From Planctomycetota bacterium (GTDB lineage: Bacteria; Planctomycetota; Phycisphaerae; WQYP01; JAJZKY01): a stretch of DNA of 13,289 nucleotides. Position 1 is the first letter of the stretch. Each line of letters opens with the position of its first letter. This document shows, in pieces, positions 6,946-13,289 of the stretch. The notes below the pieces were generated by a model. The model was given only the letters and a program-made list of their open reading frames with translations, had not been told where the DNA came from and did no database searches. The DNA lies in NCBI GenBank assembly GCA_021803885.1, contig JAJZKY010000043.1, positions 1 through 13,289 on the forward strand, in the 5' to 3' direction. The translations under genes were made by a program, and so were the position numbers.

Positions 6946-7977
6946 ATGCGCGCGCTCCAGCTTCAGGCTCCGGGTCAATTAAAAACAATCCATATGGCGG
7001 AGCCACCTGCTCCGCGGGACGGCCAGGTCTTATTGCGCATTCAGCGAGTGGGGCTTTGCGGCACCGATCTTTCCAGTTATCGCGGCAAAAACCCGCTTTT
7101 CGCCTATCCCCGCATTCCCGGCCATGAGATCGCGGCCACGATCGAAGCGCTGAGTGAAACGGTGGGGCCGGAATGGCATACGGGTCAGCCGGTCGCGGTC
7201 ATGCCCCAGGCCAACTGCGGTCACTGCACGGCCTGCCGCGCCCAGCGTCCCAATGCCTGCCGTGACAACCAAACCTATGGCGTGCAGCGGGATGGCGGTT
7301 TGGTTGAGTGCCTTTTAGCTCCCGCGCACAAACTGCTCGCGGGTGACGGTCTTGATGCCGCCACGCTGGCCCTGGTGGAACCGTTTTCAATCGGTTTTCA
7401 CGCCGTCAGCCGCGGCCGGATCGTGGCTGGCGAACGGGTCGCAATCCTGGGTTGCGGCGGAGTGGGCCTGGGCGCTATTGCCGCCGCGCTGGCCCGCGGC
7501 GCCGAGGTGCTGGCGGTAGATGTGGATCAGGAAAAACTGCGCCGCTGTCAACAACTGGGCGCGCGCCACGCCGTTCCGGCGGGGGATGCCGCACGGGAGC
7601 AGTTGCTCGATCTCACCCGGGGCGAGGGCCCCGATGTAGTGATCGAAGCCGCCGGACGGGCCGATACTTATGCCCTGGCGCTTGAAACCGCGGCTTTCGC
7701 CGGCCGCGTGGTTTGCATTGGATATGCGCCGGGACTGGCACCGCTCGAAACCCGCTATTTTGTGCAGAAAGAGCTCGACTGGCTGGGCGCGCGCAATGCG
7801 CTGCCGGAGGATTTTGCCGCCGCGCTGCAATGGCTGCGCGCCAACCCGCGGCGTGTGCCGGAAATCGTAACCCACACCGTGACCATGGAGCAGACTCCTC
7901 AGATTCTGGCTGCCTGGTCCCAGTCTCCCGCGGCTTTTGGTAAAATCCAGGTGGCGATTGGAGATGCGAATTTATGA
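6946..7977 (+). CDS. Zinc-dependent medium-chain alcohol/polyol dehydrogenase
   Basis: A 343-residue medium-chain dehydrogenase. The catalytic zinc site is C38 (GLCGTD), H60-E61 (PGHE) and E145 (VEPF); the structural zinc site is C91, C94, C97 and C105 in NCGHCTACRAQRPNAC. The coenzyme domain has GCGGVG (169-174), and D192 at the end of the second strand favours NAD. The sequence resembles the threonine/sorbitol/sugar-acid dehydrogenase branch, but I cannot name the substrate. The ATG at 6946 is the natural family start (MRALQLQAPGQL). Its stop overlaps the next start by 4 bases (ATGA), so it is translationally coupled to the YfiT-like gene, pointing to a shared alcohol, aldehyde or electrophile detoxification role by inference only. 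Confidence 0.93.
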   Translation: MRALQLQAPGQLKTIHMAEPPAPRDGQVLLRIQRVGLCGTDLSSYRGKNPLFAYPRIPGHEIAATIEALSETVGPEWHTGQPVAVMPQANCGHCTACRAQRPNACRDNQTYGVQRDGGLVECLLAPAHKLLAGDGLDAATLALVEPFSIGFHAVSRGRIVAGERVAILGCGGVGLGAIAAALARGAEVLAVDVDQEKLRRCQQLGARHAVPAGDAAREQLLDLTRGEGPDVVIEAAGRADTYALALETAAFAGRVVCIGYAPGLAPLETRYFVQKELDWLGARNALPEDFAAALQWLRANPRRVPEIVTHTVTMEQTPQILAAWSQSPAAFGKIQVAIGDANL

Positions 7978-8507
7978 GCGAATCCAGTGATCCCCGGTTT
8001 CCCATAGGCCGCCGGGTCAAAGTCGAAAACCCCAGCCCCGCCCAGGTCAATGAATGGCTGCATGACATGGATGAGTTGCCCCGCAATCTGCGCTCCGCCG
8101 TCGCGGGGCTGAATGACAGCCAGCTGGATACTCAGTATCGCGATGGCGGCTGGACGGTGCGGCAGGTCGTACATCATATCGCCGATAGCCATGCCAATGC
8201 GGCCATGCGTCTTCGCCTGGCACTGACCGAAGATAATCCCACCATCAAGCCTTATCTCGAAGCCAAATGGGCGGAGCTGGAAGACGCTCGCCAGGCGCCG
8301 ATTGCCGCCTCGCTGACCCTGATCGAAGCCCTGCATGCCCGCATGCTCATGCTTCTGCGGTCACTCTCAGCCGCGGATCGCGAACGCCCCATGACGCATC
8401 CCGAGCATGGCCGCATGCGCATTCTGGATTTAATGGGGCTGTATGCCTGGCATGGGCGCCATCATACCGCGCATATTACGGAATTGCGTAAACGCAATTC
8501 CTGGTAG
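7974..8507 (+). CDS. YfiT/BstA-like DinB-family S-transferase
   Basis: A 177-residue protein of the YfiT branch of the DinB superfamily. Diagnostic segments are DPRFPIG (6-12), GGWTVRQVVHHIADSH (58-73), LALTEDNPTIKPY (82-94) and YAWHGRHHTAHI (157-168). H67, H160 and H164 fall at the same positions as the metal ligands of B. subtilis YfiT. That protein is BstA, reported as a bacillithiol S-transferase, so this one may conjugate a low-molecular-weight thiol to electrophiles. GGAG (7960-7963) lies 10 bases before the ATG, inside the end of the dehydrogenase gene. It is distinct from the DinB protein at 5788, which lacks these YfiT features. The gene ends 6 bases from the convergent hemC. Confidence 0.9.
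   Translation: MSESSDPRFPIGRRVKVENPSPAQVNEWLHDMDELPRNLRSAVAGLNDSQLDTQYRDGGWTVRQVVHHIADSHANAAMRLRLALTEDNPTIKPYLEAKWAELEDARQAPIAASLTLIEALHARMLMLLRSLSAADRERPMTHPEHGRMRILDLMGLYAWHGRHHTAHITELRKRNSW
8480..8501. repeat. 10-bp perfect inverted repeat at the convergent gene ends
   Basis: GGAATTGCGT-AA-ACGCAATTCC is a perfect palindrome with 2 central bases, lying in the last codons of the YfiT-like gene and just beyond the hemC stop. It could form a hairpin in transcripts from either side and act as a shared 3' end or RNA-stability element. No T-run follows on either strand, so it is not a classical terminator. Confidence 0.55.
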
Positions 8508-8513
8508 GCCACT

Positions 8514-9581
8514 TTATTTCAGTGGGTGGGATAAATATCGTTCTATTCCTTGCGCGACCAGCTTTTGTGTCACCTGATCGGCTGCCGCGTGCGCCGCATC
8601 CAGCCCGGGAACTGCCGGCAGGCCGTCTTCATCGGTAACCGACGGCGTAGCGCAAGTGGTATTCATTCTAACTGTCTCGGCTGCAGATATAGTTTGACAG
8701 GCATCGGCGAAAAAGGTGACTTTAGCCTGGGCCAGCCAGGCGCGTAAATTGATTTGACAGGGCAAGTCTTCGCCGCTTTTTACCGGCCTGGATTGAAATA
8801 TCTCGGCATAGGCCGCAAAGGGCGATTGGCAGCCCACGCCCAGCCGCCGCAAAAGCCGGCGTTCCGCGGCCGCGGCCAATCCGGTTACATTATGATGCAG
8901 CGCTGCCAGCCGAGCGCGCGATCGCAAATCGTCGGCCCGGCATTCGATGCATACAATTCCCTGGCCGGCGGCGGGCAGCATTACATCTGGCTCCAGAGGC
9001 AAAGGCTGAATGCCGGGGAACTGGAGCCGTTGCAGCCCTGCCATGGCCACGATCAGCGCATCGTATTCGCCCGCCCGCCATTTCCGGATCCGGGTATCGA
9101 GATTGCCGCGCAAGGGCAGCACTGTCAGGTCCGGCCGCGATCTGCGCAATTGCGCATGACGGCGCGGGCTGCTGGTGCCCACCCGGGCGCCATGGGGAAG
9201 CATGCACAGAGAGGTAATTCCGGGTGCGGCGAGTAAGCCGTCGCGGGCATCGGCTCGCTCCAGAGTCGCGGCCAGCACCAACCCGCCGGGCAGGCGCGCG
9301 GGCACGTCTTTCAAGCTGTGCACGGCAAGGTCAATGCGCTTCTCGAGCAGCGCTTCTTCCAGTTCTTTGGTAAATAATCCTTTACCGCCGGCATTGGCCA
9401 GCCAGGGGGATGTGCTGCGGTCGCCGCTGGTGGTAATGGGAATCAGTTCGGCATCCATGCCGCGCACTTGCAGTTGATCGCGTACCCATCCCGCCTGCCA
9501 TAAGGCCAGCTTCGAGCCGCGGGCGCCGATGCGGAGCGGGTTTTGAATGCCTTCAGGATTCAACATCGTGGATGGCTTCAT
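8514..9581 (-). CDS. hemC: Hydroxymethylbilane synthase (porphobilinogen deaminase)
   Basis: A 355-residue cytosolic enzyme that polymerises four porphobilinogens into hydroxymethylbilane for heme synthesis. The N-terminal RIGARGSKLALWQ (17-29), the GGKGLFTKELEEALL segment, HSLKDVP with catalytic D92 (88-94), GTSSPRR (135-141) and LRGNLDTR (157-164) are all conserved. C251 in GVGCQSPFAAYA carries the dipyrromethane cofactor. The protein is longer than the usual roughly 310 residues: domain 3 has some 30 extra residues between about 290 and 325. The ATG at 9581 overlaps hemA by 29 bases; a second ATG at 9566 would overlap by 14. The family N-terminus begins at about residue 15, so either start works. 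It is the last gene of the ccsA-hemA-hemC run and no hemD follows. Confidence 0.96.
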   Translation of the reverse strand: MKPSTMLNPEGIQNPLRIGARGSKLALWQAGWVRDQLQVRGMDAELIPITTSGDRSTSPWLANAGGKGLFTKELEEALLEKRIDLAVHSLKDVPARLPGGLVLAATLERADARDGLLAAPGITSLCMLPHGARVGTSSPRRHAQLRRSRPDLTVLPLRGNLDTRIRKWRAGEYDALIVAMAGLQRLQFPGIQPLPLEPDVMLPAAGQGIVCIECRADDLRSRARLAALHHNVTGLAAAAERRLLRRLGVGCQSPFAAYAEIFQSRPVKSGEDLPCQINLRAWLAQAKVTFFADACQTISAAETVRMNTTCATPSVTDEDGLPAVPGLDAAHAAADQVTQKLVAQGIERYLSHPLK

Positions 9582-10893
9582 CGGCCTCGGCTTCCGGCGT
9601 TAAATCAAATAGCCGCTCCGCCATTTCGATTAATCCGGCACTCTGCCCATCGGCGGCAGCCTGCCGCAGTCCAGCCAGTGGCGCATGCAGCCATTTGCGC
9701 ATCAGACCCTGGGTTAAGTCGTCCAGCGCCTGTTCCTGTTCCGGGGTCAACTCACCCAGGCGGGCGCGCAGCCGCTGCAGTTCCCGCCGGCGCAGATCTT
9801 CCGCTTTGGCCTGCAAGGCTCGTAAGGTGGGCGTCAGATCGCGCGATTGCAGGCGGCGCAGATATTTATCCACTTCTTCTTCGGTTTGAATTTCGGCCCG
9901 CGCGGCGGCGCGCTGGCGCTGTTCGCGATGACGGTCGAGCTCGACCCGCAAATCGTCCACGTTATACAAAAACGCGTTCTCAAGCGAATGGATGGCGGGA
10001 TCGAGAATGCGGGGCAGGGATAAATCCAGCAATAGCACCGGACGCTGCCGGCGCGCATGCAGGACAGCCGCCATCCCCGTCCGGTTCAGCACATAACCAT
10101 CCGCCTGGGCGCAGGCCAGCACGATATCAGCTTCCGCGGTCCGGTGGGAAATCTCATCCCAGCCCAGGCTTTCGCCTTCCAGTTCCCGGGCCAACGCCTG
10201 CGCCCGTTCGCGGGTGCGGTTGGCAATCAGCAGCCGGCGCGCGCCTTGCCGGCGCAGATACCGCGCCGCCAATTGCCCCATCTTTCCGGCGCCCAGCAGC
10301 AGCACGGTTTTGTCGCGCAGGGACCCGAAAATTCCGTCGGCCAGATCCACGGCGGCATGGCCGAGGGATGCGGAAGCGCCGACCAGTTCGGGATCGCTGC
10401 GCAGCCTTTTGGCCACACTGAAGGCTCGCTGCAGCGCCGACTCCAGTTCGGGGTGCATCAGTCCGGCCTGATGCGAAGCCTGATAGGCCTGTTTGACCTG
10501 GCCCAGGATCTGCGGTTCGCCCACCCAGCGCGAATCCAGGCTGGCGCAGACGCGAAAGATATGGCGCACCGCGGCGCGGCCGCGGTATTCATAAAAATGT
10601 TCAGCCGCGATCTCGATCGCATGCCCGGCGGCGCAGGGCAACAGCGCGGCTAACTGACCGGCGTCGGGATGGCCGGCCAGCCAGATTTCGAGCCGGTTGC
10701 AGGTGGATAAAAGCAAGGCTCCCTCCACCCCCGGCGCCTCGGCCAGCCGGGCCGTGCCGCGGGCCGGATCGGCGTCGAGCGGAGCGGCCCGCTCCCGCAC
10801 ATCCACCGCCGCGGTATGGTGGCTCAGGCCATAAACCACCAGCGCCGGCTCCGGCGCGGCATCAGGGCGGAGGGGTGCGGGGTTGGGATTCAT
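9553..10893 (-). CDS. hemA: Glutamyl-tRNA reductase
   Basis: A 446-residue NADPH-dependent enzyme making glutamate-1-semialdehyde from glutamyl-tRNA, the committed step of C5-pathway heme synthesis. The catalytic domain has GLSHHTAAVDVRE (22-34) and nucleophile C65 in LLSTCNRLEIW; GEPQILGQVKQAY (125-137) is the conserved substrate-pocket segment. The NADPH domain has GAGKMG at 201-206 followed by NRTRERA. The C-terminal third is an Arg/Glu-rich helical dimerisation region. The sequence before GEPQ reads DSRWV, where many family members have a more hydrophobic stretch. The start overlaps the stop of the upstream HemX-like gene by 4 bases (ATGA) and has no ribosome site of its own, so translation is probably coupled. 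HemA levels are commonly heme-regulated; no direct sign of that is visible here. Confidence 0.96.
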   Translation of the reverse strand: MNPNPAPLRPDAAPEPALVVYGLSHHTAAVDVRERAAPLDADPARGTARLAEAPGVEGALLLSTCNRLEIWLAGHPDAGQLAALLPCAAGHAIEIAAEHFYEYRGRAAVRHIFRVCASLDSRWVGEPQILGQVKQAYQASHQAGLMHPELESALQRAFSVAKRLRSDPELVGASASLGHAAVDLADGIFGSLRDKTVLLLGAGKMGQLAARYLRRQGARRLLIANRTRERAQALARELEGESLGWDEISHRTAEADIVLACAQADGYVLNRTGMAAVLHARRQRPVLLLDLSLPRILDPAIHSLENAFLYNVDDLRVELDRHREQRQRAAARAEIQTEEEVDKYLRRLQSRDLTPTLRALQAKAEDLRRRELQRLRARLGELTPEQEQALDDLTQGLMRKWLHAPLAGLRQAAADGQSAGLIEMAERLFDLTPEAEADEAIHDVES

Positions 10894-11741
10894 CGCACGA
10901 AATCATGCAGCCGGCTGAAGCTGCTGGCTACCCAGGTCGCCACAGCGGCGAGAAAACAGACAATGGTAAACCAGGCCGCCCGTCGGCCGCGCCAGTGCGC
11001 CGCCCAGCGGCCAAACAGCAGAATCAAATAGAGCACCCAGGTCATCAGCGCCAGCACGATTTTGGGGTCGCTCAGTCCGGCCCGGCCCCACTGCAAACCG
11101 GCCCGGTAAAATCCGATCAACAGTCCGATCGTCAGCAGGGGAAAGCCGCTCAAGAGCGACAGGTAGGTCAGCCGGTCGAGGGTTTCCAGCGGAGGCAGAC
11201 GCCAGCCCAGATTGGCGGGGTGCTGCTTCAGGCTGCGCTCGGCCCACAGATAAAGCATGGCGCAGGCCACCGCCAGGGTCAGGCCCACAATGCCAAGAAA
11301 ACTGAGGGTGACATGCCAGTAGATCCAGACATTATCAATGCCCGGTCCCGCATGCAGCAACGGGGTATGGGCCGCGCCCGCCGGTCCATAAATCGAAGTA
11401 AAGGTTAAAAGAAAAACCAGCGGCAGCAACAGCAGCGAAAGCCCGCGCGGAGAGTAGACCCGGTACACCAGCAAAAATGCGCCCGTCAGCATCAGCGCCA
11501 GCAGGTTGGCCGCCTCGCTGTATTGGGTAATGGGAAAATGTCCGGCGGCCACGCCCATCTCGACCACGCTGACGAACTGAAAAATAAAGCCCGTTGCCAT
11601 CAGCCGCCGCGAAATCAAAAAGGCGCGTTCCGCGTGCCGCCGCCACAGCAGTGCGAGCGCAACAATCAAACCCAGACTGTAGAGGCTTAAGGCGACCCGT
11701 TCCCAAAATAAGCTCATGAATGAGGAAAACTCCGGGATCAT
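10890..11741 (-). CDS. ccsA: CcsA/HemX-like cytochrome c assembly family membrane protein
   Basis: A 283-residue integral membrane protein with about eight hydrophobic helices (near 15-33, 48-66, 76-97, 100-118, 138-166, 193-212, 228-244, 255-275). It belongs to the CcsA/CcmC/HemX heme-handling superfamily: GHFPITQYSEAANLLA (67-82) matches the conserved loop, and H143 in WIYWHVTLSF is a candidate heme ligand. The WWD loop of true CcsA is degenerate: WGRAGLSDPK (218-227) keeps WG and DPK but lacks the inner tryptophans. This, the length, and the 4-base overlap with hemA point to a HemX-type protein, which in Bacillus affects HemA abundance. Two starts are plausible: the ATG at 11741, or M9 at 11717 which has GGAG 12 bases upstream. 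A cytochrome c maturation role cannot be excluded. Confidence 0.88.
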   Translation of the reverse strand: MIPEFSSFMSLFWERVALSLYSLGLIVALALLWRRHAERAFLISRRLMATGFIFQFVSVVEMGVAAGHFPITQYSEAANLLALMLTGAFLLVYRVYSPRGLSLLLLPLVFLLTFTSIYGPAGAAHTPLLHAGPGIDNVWIYWHVTLSFLGIVGLTLAVACAMLYLWAERSLKQHPANLGWRLPPLETLDRLTYLSLLSGFPLLTIGLLIGFYRAGLQWGRAGLSDPKIVLALMTWVLYLILLFGRWAAHWRGRRAAWFTIVCFLAAVATWVASSFSRLHDFVR

Positions 11742-11775
11742 CCAGACGGCTTTATGCTATTTCACGCCACTTTTT

Positions 11776-11781
11776 ATTATA
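11776..11781 (-). promoter_or_regulatory. -10 box for the ccsA-hemA-hemC operon
   Basis: Read on the minus strand this is a consensus TATAAT, which would start transcription near 11769 and give a leader of about 28 bases before the ccsA ATG at 11741. No strong -35 is seen 16-18 bases upstream; that space is occupied by a dyad, which would suit an activator or repressor. Confidence 0.5.
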
Positions 11782-11794
11782 AAGAACGCAACGG

Positions 11795-11814
11795 GCGATT
11801 TCATGCCGAATCGC
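11795..11814. promoter_or_regulatory. 20-bp dyad between divergent heme and sucCD promoters
   Basis: GCGATT-TCATGCCG-AATCGC is a perfect 6-bp inverted repeat with an 8-base spacer. It sits between the two -10 boxes and overlaps the expected -35 position of both the minus-strand ccsA promoter and the plus-strand sucC promoter. A dimeric transcription factor site is plausible; the regulator is unknown. Confidence 0.4.
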
Positions 11815-11826
11815 GGCGCCGGGGGC

Positions 11827-11835
11827 TGATATAAT
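11827..11835 (+). promoter_or_regulatory. Extended -10 promoter for sucCD
   Basis: TGATATAAT matches the extended -10 consensus TGnTATAAT exactly. Transcription would begin near 11842, leaving only about 12 bases of AT-rich leader before the sucC ATG at 11854, with no Shine-Dalgarno sequence in it. The absence of a -35 match fits an extended -10 or activator-dependent promoter. Confidence 0.6.
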
Positions 11836-11853
11836 TAAACTTTTCAAAAATAA

Positions 11854-13014
11854 ATGAAAATTCATGAATTTCAGGGCAAATCGCTGCTCGCCGGCTACGG
11901 CGTAGCCGTGCCGCGGGGCGAAGTGGCAACTACGGCCGAGCAGGCCGCCGGGATTGCGCGCAAGCTGGGCGGCAAGGTGGTGGTCAAGGCACAGATTCAC
12001 GCCGGCGGCCGTGGCCAGGGCGGCGGAGTCAAACTGGCCGAAAATGCCGAGGATGCGCGCGCCGTCGCCGCGCGGATTCTGGGCATGACGCTGGTCACCA
12101 AGCAGACCGGGCCGCAGGGCCAGCGGGTGCGCTCGGTGCTGGTGGAAGAAACGCTGCCGATTGCGCGCGAGCTTTATCTGGGCATTGCCGTGGACCGCGC
12201 CGCCGCCCAACCGGTGCTCATGGCCTCGGCCGCGGGTGGCATGGAGATTGAGGAAGTCGCCGCCCGCGATCCCCATGCCATCCTGCGCCAGGCATTCGAT
12301 CCCGATCGCGGCTTGCCCGCCTATACCGCCCGCCGCCTCGCCTTCGCGCTGGACATTCCCGTGCCCGCGCTGGGCAAGGCCGTCGCCATCATGCAGGCGC
12401 TGGCGCGGGCTTTCAGCGGACTCGATGCCTCGCTGGCGGAGATCAACCCGCTGGTGCTCACAGCCGATGACCGGCTGGTCGCCCTCGACGCCAAACTCAA
12501 CCTCGACGACAACGCGCTTTACCGCCATCCCGAGCTGAAGGCGCTGCGCGACGAAAACGAGGAATCGCCGCTTGAGGTTGAAGCCAGCCGCTTCAATCTC
12601 AACTACATCAAGCTCGAAGGCAACGTCGCCTGCATGGTCAACGGCGCCGGCCTGGCCATGGCCACCATGGATATCATCCAGTATGCCGGCGGCCGGCCCG
12701 CCAATTTTCTTGACGTCGGCGGCGGCGCCAGCCGAGAGCAGGTCAAACAGGCTTTTCAGATCCTGCTCAAAGACCCCAGCGTGCGCGCCATCCTGATCAA
12801 TATCTTCGGCGGCATTCTGCGCTGCGACACGCTGGCGACCGGCGTGGTTGAGGCGGCGCGGGAAGTGCAACTCAAGCTGCCGCTGGTCATCCGCATGGAA
12901 GGCACTAATGTGGAACAGGGGCGGCAGATTCTGGAACAATCCGGGCTCGCCATCACGGTGGCTCAAGGCATGCGCGACGCGGCGGAAAAAGTGGTCGCCG
13001 CGGCGGGCCAATAA
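11854..13014 (+). CDS. sucC: Succinyl-CoA ligase [ADP-forming] subunit beta
   Basis: A 386-residue beta subunit, full length for the family. The N-terminal ATP-grasp domain starts with [12 protein letters not shown] and has K45 ([18 protein letters not shown]), with the glycine-rich loop at 51-58. Magnesium ligands are N198 in EINPLVL and D212 in ALDAKLNLD. The C-terminal CoA-ligase domain shows [18 protein letters not shown] (256-273), NFLDVGGGA (284-292) and [10 protein letters not shown] (316-325), which interacts with the alpha-subunit phosphohistidine. With SucD it converts succinyl-CoA to succinate with formation of ATP in the TCA cycle. It lies 17 bases before sucD and is divergent from the heme operon. 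It has no ribosome binding site in its short AT-rich leader. Confidence 0.97.
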   Translation: MKIHEFQGKSLLAGYGVAVPRGEVATTAEQAAGIARKLGGKVVVKAQIHAGGRGQGGGVKLAENAEDARAVAARILGMTLVTKQTGPQGQRVRSVLVEETLPIARELYLGIAVDRAAAQPVLMASAAGGMEIEEVAARDPHAILRQAFDPDRGLPAYTARRLAFALDIPVPALGKAVAIMQALARAFSGLDASLAEINPLVLTADDRLVALDAKLNLDDNALYRHPELKALRDENEESPLEVEASRFNLNYIKLEGNVACMVNGAGLAMATMDIIQYAGGRPANFLDVGGGASREQVKQAFQILLKDPSVRAILINIFGGILRCDTLATGVVEAAREVQLKLPLVIRMEGTNVEQGRQILEQSGLAITVAQGMRDAAEKVVAAAGQ

Positions 13015-13031
13015 CGAGTTCTTACAACATT

Positions 13032-13289
13032 ATGAGCATCCTGGTTGACAAACATACCCGTGTCATTGTTCAGGGCATCACCGGCCGTGAAGGCGCCTTC
13101 CATGCCCGCCAATGCCGCGATTACGGCACGCAGATCGTGGGCGGCGTCACCCCGGGCAAAGGCGGAACACTCCACGAAGGCCTGCCGGTTTTCAACCTGG
13201 TGAGCCAGGCGCGCCAGGCCACCGGCGCGAACGCCAGCCTGATTTTTGTGCCGCCTCCGTTTGCCGCCGACGCCATCGAGGAAGCCGCC
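13032..13289 (+). CDS. sucD: Succinyl-CoA ligase subunit alpha, 5' part
   Basis: The first 86 codons of the alpha subunit, cut by the window edge. The start [25 protein letters not shown] and the [10 protein letters not shown] segment (37-45) belong to the CoA-binding Rossmann domain; [14 protein letters not shown] (72-85) is the expected continuation. The catalytic phosphohistidine lies beyond the window. It follows sucC after 17 bases with only a weak ribosome site, and forms the heterodimer with SucC. Confidence 0.96.
   Translation, partial: MSILVDKHTRVIVQGITGREGAFHARQCRDYGTQIVGGVTPGKGGTLHEGLPVFNLVSQARQATGANASLIFVPPPFAADAIEEAA

Noticed and set aside
9543..10421. A 292-codon open frame antisense to hemA
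   Set aside because: It has Pro/Arg/Ala-biased, low-quality sequence over the well-supported hemA coding strand.
11858..11871. 14-bp perfect palindrome AAATTCATGAATTT at the start of sucC
   Set aside because: It falls in codons 2-6 of the strongly conserved KIHEF sequence, so it is explained by coding constraint; I would not call it an operator without conservation at synonymous sites.
11752..13011. A 419-codon open frame antisense to sucC
   Set aside because: It mirrors sucC almost exactly, has His/Arg/Gly-biased composition and no family character; a codon-position shadow.

Overview
The window is a GC-rich chromosomal segment of ordinary, tightly packed bacterial genes and looks most like an Acidobacteriota genome. 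The reasons are the form of the isocitrate and malate dehydrogenases, the adjacent DUF2844/DUF3443 export-type genes, a HemX-like protein coupled to hemA, and a YfiT/BstA-type DinB protein (a bacillithiol-associated family). This taxonomic call is inference from protein character, not a database match. I see no rRNA, tRNA, insertion sequence, phage gene or CRISPR array.

Layout, left to right. (1) Minus strand, 22-1737: a two-gene unit of a small exported DUF2844 protein and a DUF3443 lipoprotein. The lipoprotein carries the hallmarks of a two-lobed pepsin-like aspartic peptidase. (2) Minus strand, 1913-3061: a PLP-dependent trans-sulfuration enzyme (metB type), divergent from a 68-residue two-helix membrane protein at 3113. 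(3) A 226-base gap with interleaved inverted repeats and a possible promoter. (4) Plus strand, 3546-6834: icd, mdh, a DinB protein and tpx, closely spaced and closed by a strong hairpin/T-run terminator. (5) Plus strand, 6946-8507: a zinc medium-chain dehydrogenase translationally coupled to a YfiT/BstA-like DinB protein. (6) Minus strand, 8514-11741: ccsA/hemX-like, hemA and hemC, with overlapping genes, converging on region 5. (7) A 112-base divergent control region with two -10 boxes and a central 20-bp dyad. (8) Plus strand from 11854: sucC and the start of sucD, which runs off the window.

How they work together. icd, mdh and sucCD are tricarboxylic-acid-cycle genes. hemA and hemC are the first and third enzymes from glutamyl-tRNA towards uroporphyrinogen, and the HemX-like protein may act on HemA levels or heme handling. 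tpx and the two DinB-fold proteins suggest peroxide and electrophile defence linked to low-molecular-weight thiols. The most notable observations are the pepsin-like reading of DUF3443, the dyad between the heme and sucCD operons, the unexplained leader region before icd, and signs of leaderless or SD-less start sites. I do not see a clearly new multi-gene system; most of the window is core metabolism.
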